Below, one piece after another: positions 1 to 10,083 of a DNA stretch of 64,000 nt; position 1 is the stretch's first letter, and every line of letters begins with the position of its first letter. This DNA comes from Lepidostoma basale. Lineage: Eukaryota > Arthropoda > Insecta > Trichoptera > Lepidostomatidae. The position numbers were made by a program, and so were the translations under genes. Location: positions 1 through 64,000 of the forward strand of contig JAHDVF020000136.1 of the NCBI GenBank assembly GCA_022606425.2, written 5' to 3'. The notes beneath the pieces were generated by a model that saw only the letters and a list, made by a program, of their open reading frames with translations, searched no databases and was not told the DNA's origin.

Positions 1-430
1 TGCCATCCCCGCATGACCTTTTTACATTTCGGTAACAAAAAAAAGTCGCAAGGGGCTTAATCTGGCGAATAGGGAAGGTGATCAATCACAGAGATCGCAT
101 TGCAGGTCAGAAATTGACGGACAATCAGTAATGAATGTGAAGGCGAATTGTCATGATTTTTCCAACTTCAAATGTTATATTAAAATCGTGTGCAAAGACG
201 ATTTTCCTAAATTTAGTTCATCAGAAATCATCCGAACAGTTCATCGATGATTGGAAAGTATAACAGACCGAAAACGCTCGATGTTTTCATCAACACAGTA
301 AGTCGACGGTCATCATGAACTTGCACCGTCCTTGCAGTCATCAGAGCATACAGGCTGATGATGATGATTTGATATCATTATAACAAAAGGTGCATGAAAA
401 AATGCACGATATGCACGCTTGGATATAGCT
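1..430 (-). mobile_element. mariner-like transposon relic, internally deleted
   Basis: Read on the minus strand, the left 130 bases give a mariner transposase C-terminus (HLPYSPD, a stop, then APCDFF and PKCKKVMRG). About 180-290 gives a helix-turn-helix-like N-terminal piece (ERFRSVILSNHR, ISDELNLGK). The catalytic core between them is missing and several stops are present, so this is a dead copy that continues past the left edge. It belongs to a different mariner lineage from the intact copy at 50144-51397. Confidence 0.7.
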
Positions 431-764
431 GTTATATCATATTTGTTCCGAATCATGCGCGGTTTTGTATTTCGTGACATAATTTGGTTCAATGTCCAGT
501 ATGTTTACGTTTGGTACACATTGCGGTTTTTCCCATGTTGATTTGTTGATATTAGTTCAATAAGTAATATCCACAATTTGAATAATATTTTTTCAGTATA
601 ATTCTTATAATTATTGGTTAAACAGAGAAAACTTAGAATAAACAAAGGAATAATAAGATGTAAGGAGGATTTCGCGTCTATTGCCATTGAAGTATGCCGA
701 AAGTACGAACAGATATAAAAACAAATATGTTGTACTGATTTTCATGGTGGTAAAATAAGGAAAT

Positions 765-935
765 CTATTATTACTATTTCGTTGAAACGCTCCTTACATC
801 ATTACAGCGCAAGCCAAATCGATGTAAAGGGTATAGTTATTATATTGATTCTTATGACATGTAACAGGTAGCTAAACTATCGCCATTTTATTGTCACGTG
901 AATTCTACACCAGACCGAGACATTGGTCAAAAAGG
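765..935 (-). mobile_element. tRNA-derived SINE (SINE-A), 5'-truncated
   Basis: This matches the body of the SINE at 33600-33848, including GCCATTTTATTGTCACGTGA and GACATGT. The tRNA-like head is lost at about 935. The 3' end on the left is a short TAT-rich run. It lies in the intron upstream of the GH1 exon at 1436. Confidence 0.65.
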
Positions 936-1159
936 GTAGACAATAGACACAGATATATCCAAGTTCCCAGTTTATATATTTTTGCCAACCGTGACAATCT
1001 ATGTACTTATTCAGCATGTATGATGTCGCTAAGTGTTTTCACTGAGCAAATTTTTTATTATAATAGTTAAATTATCTCTGAAAATAAAAAAATGCATGTT
1101 ATAACGAAGTTTTAAATTTTATCTTGTTAACACTCCTGAAACTCTAAATATTAAATTAG

Positions 1160-1306
1160 GTAATTCATGCGAATGAAAACGTTTGTTTTCCAGATGTTTT
1201 ATGAGAATGGCATGTTTTGGCTTGCTAAGGGATTATCAAATGTCATTCCTATATAATATAATAAAACTTCCAGAAAGCAGACGTTTTTATTTGTATTATT
1301 GATTAA
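1160..1306. repeat. foldback element of the U family
   Basis: The arms GAATGAAAACGTTTGTTTTC on the left and an imperfect inverted copy on the right flank a centre reading GGCTTGCTAAGGGATTATCA. Relatives occur at 20460, 24775, 52085, 56495 and 63485. On the minus strand the centre contains TTGATAA followed by a short stem, AAAA and CATG (see findings on hammerhead-like motifs). Confidence 0.55.
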
Positions 1307-1435
1307 ATATGGACTTTTACATAATTATTTCTGAAACAATAAATAAATTAAATTAGTTTCGTAATTCTATGCATAAATATGAAATAATTCAATGTCAAAC
1401 CAATCAATCTAACGCAATATTGTAATTTATTACAG

Positions 1436-1677
1436 GCATACCCGATCGGGTTCAGGAAACAGCTGACCCTGATTAAAGAGAGCTATGGAAACCCTGAGAT
1501 CATCATCACGGAAAACGGAGTGTCCACGGTGAAGGGGCTAAGGGACATGGTCCGGGTGAACTACATGAACTCCTACCTGGAAGCCCTGCATCAGGCCATC
1601 ACGGAAGACGGGGTCAATGTCACGGGATACGCCGCCTGGAGCTTGATGGACAACATGGAGTGGACGGATGGATACAC
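1436..1677 (+). CDS. GH1 beta-glucosidase-like gene A, penultimate coding exon
   Basis: This exon encodes the C-terminal half of a GH1 (beta/alpha)8 barrel. The reading begins AYPIGFRKQL directly after a TTTATTACAG acceptor and carries ITENG; the Glu codon 1511-1513 is the expected catalytic nucleophile. RVNYMNSYL and GYAAWSLMDNMEW follow; in GH1 the last motif lines the sugar-binding pocket, and here the usual Phe of NFEW is Met. The exon ends in phase 2 at a GTTAGT donor (1678-1683) and joins the exon at 2782 to make DGYT-QRFGLYH without a frameshift. Earlier exons lie left of the window; none is visible in 1-1435. GH1 enzymes hydrolyse beta-glycosides. The exact substrate (plant glucoside, cellobiose or other) cannot be read from this part. 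Confidence 0.9.
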
Positions 1678-1739
1678 GTTAGTAGCCGACACCAGCTTAT
1701 TATTTTTTAACGCAAATTTTTTGAAAACCGTGATTTGAT

Positions 1740-2130
1740 CTTGAACATGTTCTAGATCTCTTCTTCTCCTTTATGTAAATCTTTCGAAAGGATATCAAAT
1801 TTGTTCCTGTGATGAAGATGTCTAGCTTTCTCTCCATCTTTTTAATGGTCTTCCTGGTGGTCAACGACACTCTGGAGTCTCGTACCGGAATCCTCGCTGG
1901 GGCCATTCTCTCCATTTTTTCCCTCCAGAATCTTTTTCTCTGCTTATTTCATCTAACTGTCATATATTTTGAAGGATCTGCGAATATTTTCGTAAAATAT
2001 ACTATATCGAAGGGTTCTACCAACGATGGGTCGCAATGTTTTAATTTTATTATGAGATTTTTGGTTCTGTCAGTGTCTGCTCTTACATCGATTTCTAGTT
2101 CTCAATAACTTTAACATCGACATTTATATC
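1740..2130 (-). mobile_element. non-LTR retrotransposon relic in GH1-A intron
   Basis: The minus strand reads APARIPVRDS and related pieces resembling the C-terminus of the LINE at 52265-53105 (MDPARIPKIV). TCAGTGTCTGCTCTTAC at about 2068 matches the complement of that element's KRCLVLTVSALASI region. It is broken by stops and frameshifts. Confidence 0.45.
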
Positions 2131-2179
2131 TACATGGTTAAGTAGTAATTTTTCTTGTTCTGTCACATCCCCGTGGTGT

Positions 2180-2756
2180 ATAGGGACTCAGGGAACCTTC
2201 TTCACCCGAATTAGTCGCACACCTAATGCCCAACACCATCTTAACCTCGTCCTGCAGGATTCTTTTCCATGTATCTGTAGATCTTTCATACTTCTATTTT
2301 TCATCCATAAGGGACCAGTCCTGTGTGCCCTGAACGATGATCTATAGTCATTGCGTCTAGTGACGTATTCTTTGATTGGCCTTTCGCTTGCCATGACCTA
2401 GAGAACGGCATATTTTACGCTCTGGAGCAAAACGAACTTGAATATTAAGCGGAGGGACTTGGATTTTCCAATTAAGTTCGTGGAAGATTTACAAGTCTCG
2501 CATTCTTATAAGTAGTAGTACGTTTTTAAGACTGCTGCAACATTTTTGGAGCTTGATTTTTCCAGAAGTAATTGTGGAAGATCATTCTGGACGGAGTATT
2601 GCGAAAGCCCTCTTCTGTTATAAAGTTTTCTGGCGATGTCCTCTTTGCTTTTATACTACCAAGGTAGCAAAGACTGTCCGTGGTCACAAGGGGTACACCA
2701 TCGACTAAGATTGGCGTGGAAATTGAACTAATATAAATATTACAAATTGATCGCAT
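2180..2756 (-). mobile_element. second non-LTR relic in GH1-A intron
   Basis: The minus strand encodes ILVDGVPLVTTDSLCYLGS, the segment that follows the YADD motif in RTE-like reverse transcriptases (I.I.G..L..V..F.YLGS pattern). Flanking frames are disrupted. It stops only about 25 bp from the acceptor of the terminal GH1-A exon. Confidence 0.5.
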
Positions 2757-2781
2757 TTCCTAATTATTTTTATTTTTATAG

Positions 2782-3073
2782 GCAACGTTTCGGACTTTAT
2801 CACACTGACTTCGAGGACTCAAACAAGACAAGGGTGCCCAAGATGTCGGCTCTGGTTTACAAGGAACTGATCAGAACTCACGTGCTGGATCCTCTCTACC
2901 TCCCGCTGGTGCCAGAAACCCCTGCGGGTCCATGGGTTGGTCTTATCCCCGTCATCGCTATCCTAGTCGTGGCAATCTTCCTCATCAGCTTCATCATCGT
3001 CCTGAAGAAGATCGGAAAGGAGCGAATCTTGAGCGCTGTCCGATCGATTCGTCCTTCCAAAGACGTGCCTTAA
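2782..3073 (+). CDS. GH1 gene A, terminal exon with C-terminal membrane anchor
   Basis: The acceptor TTTTTATAG precedes the exon, whose first base completes a Thr codon from the previous exon. It encodes QRFGLYHTDF, the canonical GH1 C-terminal strand and helix, then KMSALVYKELIRTHVLD. After a Pro-rich linker (LVPETPAGP) comes a roughly 22-residue hydrophobic stretch (VGLIPVIAILVVAIFLISF, then IIVL) followed by KKIGKER and a short tail ending in SKDVP. TAA is at 3071-3073. Known GH1 enzymes with this layout, such as lactase-phlorizin hydrolase, are type I membrane proteins with the catalytic domain outside the cell; I infer the same here. Most digestive insect GH1 enzymes are soluble, so the anchor is notable. 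Confidence 0.92.
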
Positions 3074-3410
3074 GTGACTGTTATTTGTTGAATATTTGAC
3101 TGTTTGCCGTTGTGAAATCTTGTCACGTACAATAACGAGAACGTGCGCTTTTATGAGTAGTTGTAAAACACTTTTTTACTTCTTAACTTTTAGTTAGCAA
3201 TTTTGTGATTGTACGAATAGATCTGTATTTTTTACTTGTAGACGTTTTACCTTAAATTTTATAACAATTGACATAACAATAATAGAATTTTATTGACATA
3301 AAAACACTCTTAAAATTTGTGACTTATTGTTTCTTCATTTATAAGGTTTTAACCTTCTAAAGTAAGATATGTTTTTAAACTTTTTGTAAATAATGAAACC
3401 TTTAAAACTT

Positions 3411-3416
3411 AATAAA
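3411..3416 (+). terminator. candidate polyadenylation signal of GH1-A
   Basis: AATAAA lies about 340 bp after the stop codon in AT-rich sequence with T-rich runs just downstream (3435-3450). No closer canonical hexamer is clear. The 3' UTR would therefore be about 3074-3435. Confidence 0.5.
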
Positions 3417-3484
3417 TAATATTCATAATTTGATAATATTTTTTTTTAAATGAAACAATGTTAAAATATCCCAATTTATTGATT

Positions 3485-3770
3485 TAATTTTTATGAAATT
3501 GTCACGACAGCTGTTTCGTCAACCTATGCCATCATGGTTTGGCATTTGTTTGTAACACCCGATGATGCCAATTGGCCAGTTGGCAGTTGCCAGTTGGCGA
3601 AACAACTGTTGCAAAAATTTCATAAAAAATAAATAAATTAATTGCGATATTTTAACGGTGTTCCATATTAAACAGTTAAAAATAGTAATAATAATTGTAT
3701 TAAAGATACACTGTTTAAAATTAATAACATTTAATTGGATTTTGTACGATTCAGTCATAGGACGAATTAA
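3485..3770. repeat. foldback element, CAGCTGTTTCGTCAACC family
   Basis: ACAGCTGTTTCGTCAACCTA on the left is answered by TTGGCGAAACAACTGTTG on the right, with a CCAATTGGCCAGTTGG hairpin between them. The arms continue into AT-rich sequence. The same arm sequence builds the foldback at 43640-43885. Confidence 0.5.
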
Positions 3771-4110
3771 TACTGTAAGTAAACCCGTAAATACATAACT
3801 TATAATGTTATATGTATTAAACAGTGATCCTTTTAATTTTTACGTTAAGACCAACAGTATTTGACAGACATAAATTTAAATAAAAAACAAGATGCATTTG
3901 GTTAGTTACCTGACAGATTTTTTTACATGCCATAGTTTAGTTTTATTTACAATTTTTAATATAGAATTATTATTTTATAAATGTGTATTAAATAAGTATT
4001 ATTTTAATAATAATTTAGTATTAATTGTACTTTATGCTGATAGCAGTTCACCCGACAATCATCGAAAATAAAAATAGAAAATTGATTAAAACAAATATGA
4101 TTTAAAACTA

Positions 4111-4174
4111 TTAATGAATAAACTTTGTTTTTTGTATCACAATTGTGATACAAAAAACAAAGTTTATTCATTAA
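4111..4174. repeat. perfect 64 bp palindrome
   Basis: The two 32 bp halves are exact reverse complements with no spacer (centre between 4142 and 4143), built from TTTGTTTTTTGTATCACAA. The flank 4175-4235 (ATCATAGTGTTTCGGCC) matches the outer arm of the foldback at 43640-43885 and a fragment at 42499-42530, so this is probably a tip-to-tip remnant of that family. Confidence 0.8.
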
Positions 4175-4313
4175 CAGTTTAAAATGTTAAGGTATCATAG
4201 TGTTTCGGCCAAAACAATGGAATATCAAATATGATTTGATTTTACATAATTTTAATAAGTTTTTAACCTCCCAGTTGGGTTCATTCCATCCAGAGCTTTA
4301 CATTTTATTTACT

Positions 4314-4350
4314 CTGATGAAGCTCTGGTGGTAGTGAAACCGGTTGATAG
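4314..4350 (+). ncRNA. hammerhead-like ribozyme motif
   Basis: Core CTGATGA is at 4314-4320. A weak 3 bp stem II (GCT with AGT, one wobble) follows, then GAAA at 4336-4339 and the palindromic ACCGGT that would form stem III between two molecules, then T as the cleavage-site base. Stem I complementarity is poor, so this copy may be decayed. Confidence 0.4.
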
Positions 4351-4499
4351 TTTAAAAACGAAATACATCAATGCAAAGATACATTATATAGGTGATTTTA
4401 TTTATTTTCAAAATGTCACACTGCAAATCAAGTATTCTTTTTATTAAATAAAGTTAAATTTCGTCGGGACATAAAGGAAATTGGTAGTTTAAATGTGGC

Positions 4500-4625
4500 T
4501 TGGGTCCCTCTCGTTTTTCTCTAATCATAACCCCAGTAACTTAAGTCCCGCATGGACGAGGAACGGGCCTAGGGATTGACGAAAGGCGACGCGACGTCCG
4601 CGTTTAGGGAAAGCGCGGACTTTTC
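4500..4625. repeat. short GC-richer dispersed repeat
   Basis: AAGTCCCGCATGGACGAGGA and GGGCCTAGG followed by TGACGAAAGG recur at about 14003-14060 in the same order. The family is not recognised. Confidence 0.4.
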
Positions 4626-4780
4626 CCTATGAATTATAAACTACATATTAAGGGCTTTATAAGTAAAAACAAATGTTGGGTATAACCAAGTTTTTTGTTT
4701 TTTCATTATGCAGAATATGACCATGAAACATAGTATTAAAATGTATTTGAGAAAATTTAAATGTTTAGTTTTTAACCCGA

Positions 4781-4851
4781 TGATCGCCGTAAGCACACAT
4801 GTGCGCTCTACGTAGACGATCGCCATAAGCGCAGCTGTGCGCGCTTCGCAA
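4781..4851. repeat. two imperfect 37 bp tandem units
   Basis: GATCGCCGTAAGC with CACATGTGCGC is followed 37 bp later by GATCGCCATAAGC with CAGCTGTGCGC. Each unit contains an E-box-like palindrome, but there is no other sign of regulatory use. Confidence 0.5.
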
Positions 4852-4869
4852 TATTCAAAAGATGTATTT

Positions 4870-5560
4870 CAAAATTAATTCCGATTTTCTCACAACGACA
4901 TCTATGAATATTTTAAAATATTAACAAACCAAAAAGGATCGATATTTTTCGAAAGTTTGGAATAGTTGGCGTACCGGCGCGCTGTTTCTACAAACATGTG
5001 GCGATGAATGGGTTAAAGTGCCTGGCCGATCAAATAAATAATTTATACTTGTATGCATAGGGGTTCAATTGATTTAAATGCATTTATTGAAATATTTACT
5101 ACGTACTGCTTTCTTCATAATAACATACAAGTAATAATTAGAAATACCTTATTTAATTTTAATTTACTTTGCTCGTAAAGTTTTTGAGAAAATTCCGTAT
5201 AAGGTAAGCATGAAAATATTTAAAAAGTAAAATATATTACCCAGAATTAATCAAAAACAGAGCGAGCGTATGCAAACATTGCTTCTTAAAGAAGCGCAAT
5301 TTTTAAAAATATTTCATTAGACCTAAGTTTTTTTTAAAGTTAGTATTATTTTTTATCCTAGTGAAGCAAGATTCTTATGCTAACGACAAAATGGATGTGC
5401 ATATTTTTTTACGATTTTGAATTTTGAAATAATAAAATAATTCATTTATAAATTATACAATACATTTAGAAAACTTTGTAAAGTATGAAATATTTGTATA
5501 AGATAAATAAATAATGTTAAAGCATTGTGATGTTTATATATGAATTATAAATCTGCTGAC
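4870..5560. other. AT-rich intergenic stretch
   Basis: No coding frame, hairpin or recognisable element was found. Short homopolymer runs only. Confidence 0.5.
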
Positions 5561-5569
5561 TCACCCTTA

Positions 5570-6085
5570 ACCTCAATTCTGCGGCAGGCTTAATTTGCAG
5601 TACAAATATTCTTCTCGATTTACGGCTTACATTTGTAGCTCAGACCCAGCTCATCGTAATATTATAATGTACAATTTAGTACTAAAGTAAAAAGGTTTTT
5701 AACCGCCATTGTGCGACTGACTTGATTTGCAGTAAAAAAAATGAATTGCGGCTGGACTGCATTTGCAGCTCAGACATATGGTATCTGTTCATCATAATAT
5801 TACATACAATTTAGTAGTTAAGATCTGAAGTAAAAAGGTCAATAAGATATTTTCAAATATGACTGGCAAATGTAGTCTGCCGCCGTTTGAAATCATTTTT
5901 TGGCTGCAAATGAAGTCAGACGCACTATAGGGGTTAAGATACATTCAAATATGAGCTGCAAATGTATTCCCCGCAGTTTGAAACCATTTTATTGGGCTGC
6001 AAATGTAGTCAGACGCACTATAATGGTTAAAAGACATTCAAATATGAACTGCAAATGTAGTCTGTCGCAGATCGTAACCTTTTTT
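5570..6085. repeat. satellite-like repeat built on CTGCAAATGTAGTC
   Basis: CTGCAAATG starts at 5903, 5956, 5997 and 6049; alternate copies are 93-94 bp apart, giving two full units of a repeat made of two unequal halves. Degenerate relatives (TTTGCAG, CATTTGTAGCTCAGA) extend left to 5570. A 31 bp version of the same word is tandem at 29637-29735. Confidence 0.65.
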
Positions 6086-6089
6086 TGGA

Positions 6090-6890
6090 CTTCAAATTTG
6101 CTCTTAAACATTTTCATATGAATACTGGATACGAAAGTTTAAAGTGAATGTGATTGCCATACGAATTTTTATTGCTGATACATATACAATATTATAATAT
6201 AACTTGAACAAATCATGGTGCTGACATCTTATATTAATATCTTAAGACCGTTATCACCTGTTTATACTAAGTAGATTTTGTAAATGAATCATAGACTAAA
6301 TTCTATATTCATTTGATAAACCTACGTAACATCGATACAATCTTCAAATGTGATATTTTAAATAATTTAAATTTAATTTGAATAAAAACAAAATTTTCTA
6401 TAAGTTTCATCATATTTTATGGGAATGAAATTAATATTGAAACTGTATAATAAAATATTAATTCTTTTGTATGGTTCAATCGGCAATACATTTTTTTATT
6501 AATAATTAGTCATAATAAATTGGTTTTTAAAACAATTAAAACAGTATGAGTAATTTTAAATTATAGTATATAACTTTTCGAATATTGTAAATAATTTAAA
6601 TAACTTTTTTTTATCAAAATTAATTCTAAAATAAATTTTTTATGATAAAATAATTAATGGTATTGTTTTCTCCCTTTTCAGTCTGTCCTTGTTCAGTAAG
6701 CTTAATTATTAGTGTTCAATTATAAATTATTTTACTAAGTATAACTAAATATTAATAACATTAATATTAATAAAATATGACAATATTTAATGTGTTTTTC
6801 TTTGTTCCTCTTCTTCTTCTGGAAAAGATCATAAACTTTTTCCATCTAATAAATTAAATTTAGGTAAATTGAAGGTTAAATATAATTGTT
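6090..6890. other. AT-rich stretch without recognised features
   Basis: Over 75% A+T by eye, with many stops in all frames. A short pyrimidine-rich patch near 6800 has no clear role. Confidence 0.5.
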
Positions 6891-6893
6891 TAG

Positions 6894-6972
6894 TTGTGAC
6901 AAATTTGTTTCGCCTTGCGAGGGCATTCTCAAACTCGGAATGCCCTCGCAAGGCAAAACAAATTTGTCACAA
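6894..6972. repeat. 79 bp hairpin with 35 bp arms and hammerhead-like core
   Basis: The arms 6894-6928 and 6938-6972 are reverse complements with one mismatch around a 9 bp loop. On the minus strand the left arm reads TTGAGAA, a GCC/GGC-closed stem, GAAA, the palindrome ACAAATTTGT and a C, which is the order of a hammerhead core with U3 and A8 in place of C3 and G8. Confidence 0.7.
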
Positions 6973-7519
6973 TTTATATAAATTGAATCCAAGTAAAACC
7001 ACTAAACAATTGTGTTTAGTATTATAAATTAATAATGGAGTTTTACAAAACCAATACCTCAACCATCAATAAAATAAAGGTGCCTCCATTGTTATGTTAT
7101 TGTAACTATTATACAAACACCCAGTGCTCCTGGAAACGACATAAAGTCGGCCAAACCTTCCACCACAAAAGTAATATTGTAGAAATAGTATTTATATAGA
7201 AATAGTATTTCAATAGTAATATTGTAGAAATAGGAGTGGAAGAGGAGATGTGTCGCCTTGCTGCAGACCAATCGTTAGATTAAAACTGGAGAAGAAGAAA
7301 TATTTATAACGCCCTTTTTAAGAAGCCTACCTTTGATACGAAGAATAAGAAGACATAAACTTTGAAAAACATAGGTATGATTGCGAATCAATTAATTTAG
7401 TGAGTACATAAATCCTGAATAAACTTTAAAAAAAATCGGTATTTAAAACACATGTTATATTAAACGTAGCATAGTTATTTTAGAAGATATCAAAACTAAA
7501 ATATAATTTATTTATTAAT

Positions 7520-7610
7520 CATTATTTCTTTAACGATATTAAATGTGTTTTTCTTATTAAATGTGTTTTTCATTATTTCTTTAACGATATTAAATGTGTT
7601 GTTTTTAGAT
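7520..7610. repeat. short tandem duplication, period 51
   Basis: CATTATTTCTTTAACGATAT with AAATGTGTT occurs at 7520 and again at 7571. Confidence 0.6.
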
Positions 7611-7689
7611 TTACGCCAATTATCTATATTAACAAAAAAAAATAATAGAATTTATTCCCTCAATATCATAACAAAGAAAACGATTTTTT

Positions 7690-7805
7690 TACGAATTAAA
7701 ACACTGTTTTTTCCATGTTTTGAAGGCTTTACAGCTTCATCATCGGAAGAACGATAAAGCCTTTGAAACAAAAGTAGTAATAAACAGTGTTTTAATCCAT
7801 AAAAA
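7690..7805. repeat. foldback element ending in AAAACACTGTTT
   Basis: AAAACACTGTTTT on the left and AACAGTGTTTT on the right are terminal inverted repeats; GGCTTTA and TAAAGCC pair inside. On the minus strand the interior reads CCGATGA, GAAG...CTTC, AAAA, CATG, a decayed hammerhead-like order. The target region contains GGAATTCCACAG, also seen next to the foldbacks at 26130 and 61925. Confidence 0.5.
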
Positions 7806-7859
7806 AAATCGCCATGGAATTCCACAGCATCAACGCCTTAAGTTTATCTAAAAATAAAT

Positions 7860-8490
7860 AAAAAATAATACAACCGTGCGTATTTGATATGTGAAAATAT
7901 TTATTATTATGATAATGCGGAAATCGGAAATTAAAAACAAAAACTTGCGTAATTATTTTGTAATATGTACGTGATTTGATTCATTTTCTCATAAAACACG
8001 TTCACAACGTAATGACCTTTATAATTACGCAAGATGCAGAAAAAAAGAATGCCATCTATTGGAATTTTATTGATGTAGTGCCTTTAGCAGAGATTCAAAC
8101 CACTTCTCAATGTCAATGTCATAGATAACATTTAACAATGTTTGTATTTTGTATGACAAAAATGTTTTTACGTATCCACCTGAAGATGTCTATATTAAAA
8201 CAATTTAATTTTGTGAACGGTTGTTTACGATACTTCAAATTGATTTTAAGAGTAGATGGACTCTTCAATAAACTTATTTTAATGAGATATATTGTAATTA
8301 TAGCTGACACAATTTCAACGAAATGTCGGATGTATTTGGTAATAGAAAGCCAAACTCTAAAAAGTAAGTTTTTTTGAATAGTTGTATCACAATTTATTAA
8401 TTAAATTATTAATATTGAGTATTTATAATATTATAATATGGTTATGTTTTATTTTATTATAACCATATTATAATATAAAATATAGAATGT
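7860..8490. other. AT-rich stretch with a small AT hairpin
   Basis: The only structure is ATAATATGGTTAT pairing with ATAACCATATTAT around 8435-8480. No gene is supported. Confidence 0.45.
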
Positions 8491-8494
8491 CGGC

Positions 8495-8618
8495 CACGAT
8501 GAAAGAATGTCGAGGAATCGAGAGAAGTGTGTCAGGAAAGAACAGTGTAGAGGTCCATTATTTCAGTCTACCCCTTGGGAGAGACGGCATGATGGTAAGT
8601 TAGTTAGTTAGTTAATAT
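8495..8618 (+). mobile_element. RTE-like family A LINE tail
   Basis: This is the last ~120 bp of family A: TGTCGGCCACGA, the AYPxGETA-like end, GGCATGATGG, then GTTAGTTAGTTAGTTA. It is truncated by insertion or decay on the 5' side. Confidence 0.7.
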
Positions 8619-8639
8619 AGTTCTGCAAAAATAAAATTA

Positions 8640-8740
8640 TTATTATTTGGCAATGTGCAGGTAGTCTGAAGCTCAGATGAAAAATGGACAAGAAGACTGT
8701 TGCCTTGGAGACCACGGACGGCAAAGAGACGGCATGTGTG
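8640..8740 (+). mobile_element. RTE-like family C fragment
   Basis: TCAGATGAAAAATGGACAAG with AAGACTG, and GAGACCACGGACGGCAAAGA, correspond to the SDEKWTRRLL..RPR segment found in family C copies at 20655 (minus) and 57243. Confidence 0.55.
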
Positions 8741-9079
8741 AGAGTATGAGATGTGTTTTTTGTATGGGTGTAGACACATTTTTTAATTGCCCATTTCTCG
8801 TATAATGGCCAAGAGTATTGCCAGGCCTTTTATGAAGACGCTATTATTAGTTAAGCAGATATGAACCCTATTTACCATTATAATTAATTATTTTAAATAC
8901 TATGCGACATCATAATTTATAAAACTGGATTAGACAGTAAAAAAATCTTCTTCTTCTGCTTATTTAGGAGTGTGTCCTGTTATTTCTTGGATCCTGTTCC
9001 TGGAATGTCGAAGTTAGCGACGCATTTTTCAAGCTGTCTCAAGAGTCTATTAAGAACCCCTTTGATCTGGAACAAATTT

Positions 9080-9525
9080 ATCTATTTTTTATGGCTATCT
9101 GCGGCAACGCCGACATCAACTGTTCTACATTCCATCACGCAGAACCAACCTACCTTTTCTTCAGACTTATCAAGGGATTCTTTAAGGATTCCGTCATTTT
9201 GGGGCTATCCATCTTTATGTTCCGGATGGTTATCTTCGACAGCGTCAGCACAGACTGTTTTATCTCGCAGCATGCAGAACCAACCGGCCTCTGGTGATGT
9301 CGGTGGGGAGAACAATCAAGTCTATCATATTCGTGAAAGTACGTTCAGAAGGCAAATACTCTAGACTTTGGAGAGTATCTTGTATTCCTAAAGTCGAACC
9401 ATCTCTCATGCGTTCTTGGTATTATAGAGTATATTTATTATATTTGACTTGTTCTCAATAGATGCCATAAACTATAATGGTTGTTTGTAATATCTTTTGA
9501 GAAAATAAACTGATTTGATAGTTTA
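9080..9525 (+). mobile_element. CR1/jockey-like LINE 3' fragment
   Basis: Frame-shifted protein pieces (FRLIKGFFKDSVI, CFISQHAEPT, HIRESTFRRQIL) match the C-terminus of the reverse transcriptase at 15604-16824. The GAAAATAAACTGATTTGAT tail at about 9502 marks the 3' end. At 8945-9008 a minus-strand family D tail (TGTGTCCTGTTATTT) precedes it. Confidence 0.7.
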
Positions 9526-9529
9526 TTTC

Positions 9530-10080
9530 CACATTCTTTTTAGAGATCTCTTTTGATATAATATTTATCATACTTTCATCCTGCTTCTGCCAACTCCTAG
9601 CTTGACTTTCAGAGTATTGTATAGTATTAAACATATGAATCATTAACGTTTTAAAACATGTTTATGTTTTCAAAATGTTTAAAAAACTGTTGATGACAGA
9701 ACAGGTAGTAAGTAGGACCCTATCCGGTGACATATTGAATCGTATATTGCGGCCTGATTTACTGTCATTAGAGATGCTATTGGTTTTACCCATCTCCACT
9801 GATCCACTATGGCATCATTACTAAGAATCAGCTGACGCATAATAAAAAACGTAAACATACAAGAAACGAGAAAGTGTCATAAATTTCATTCAAGCGGTGG
9901 TGTATTTCGTTGCTAACAGAAGCGCTACGAAGAGTGAAAGTAAGTGTTATACATTTACTATTTTATCAATGTTATTTGTATGTTACTTATCTCTACTCCA
10001 CGAGCTAATCATTCCCCTATCGATGCTACGTAGTCAGTATGCATTGCATTTAATAACATTAATATTTAAGCAAGGGCAGA
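9530..10080. other. Unassigned stretch
   Basis: No recognisable gene, hairpin or element. The frame at 9897-10088 has no family signature and is probably chance. Confidence 0.4.
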
Positions 10081-10083
10081 CAC

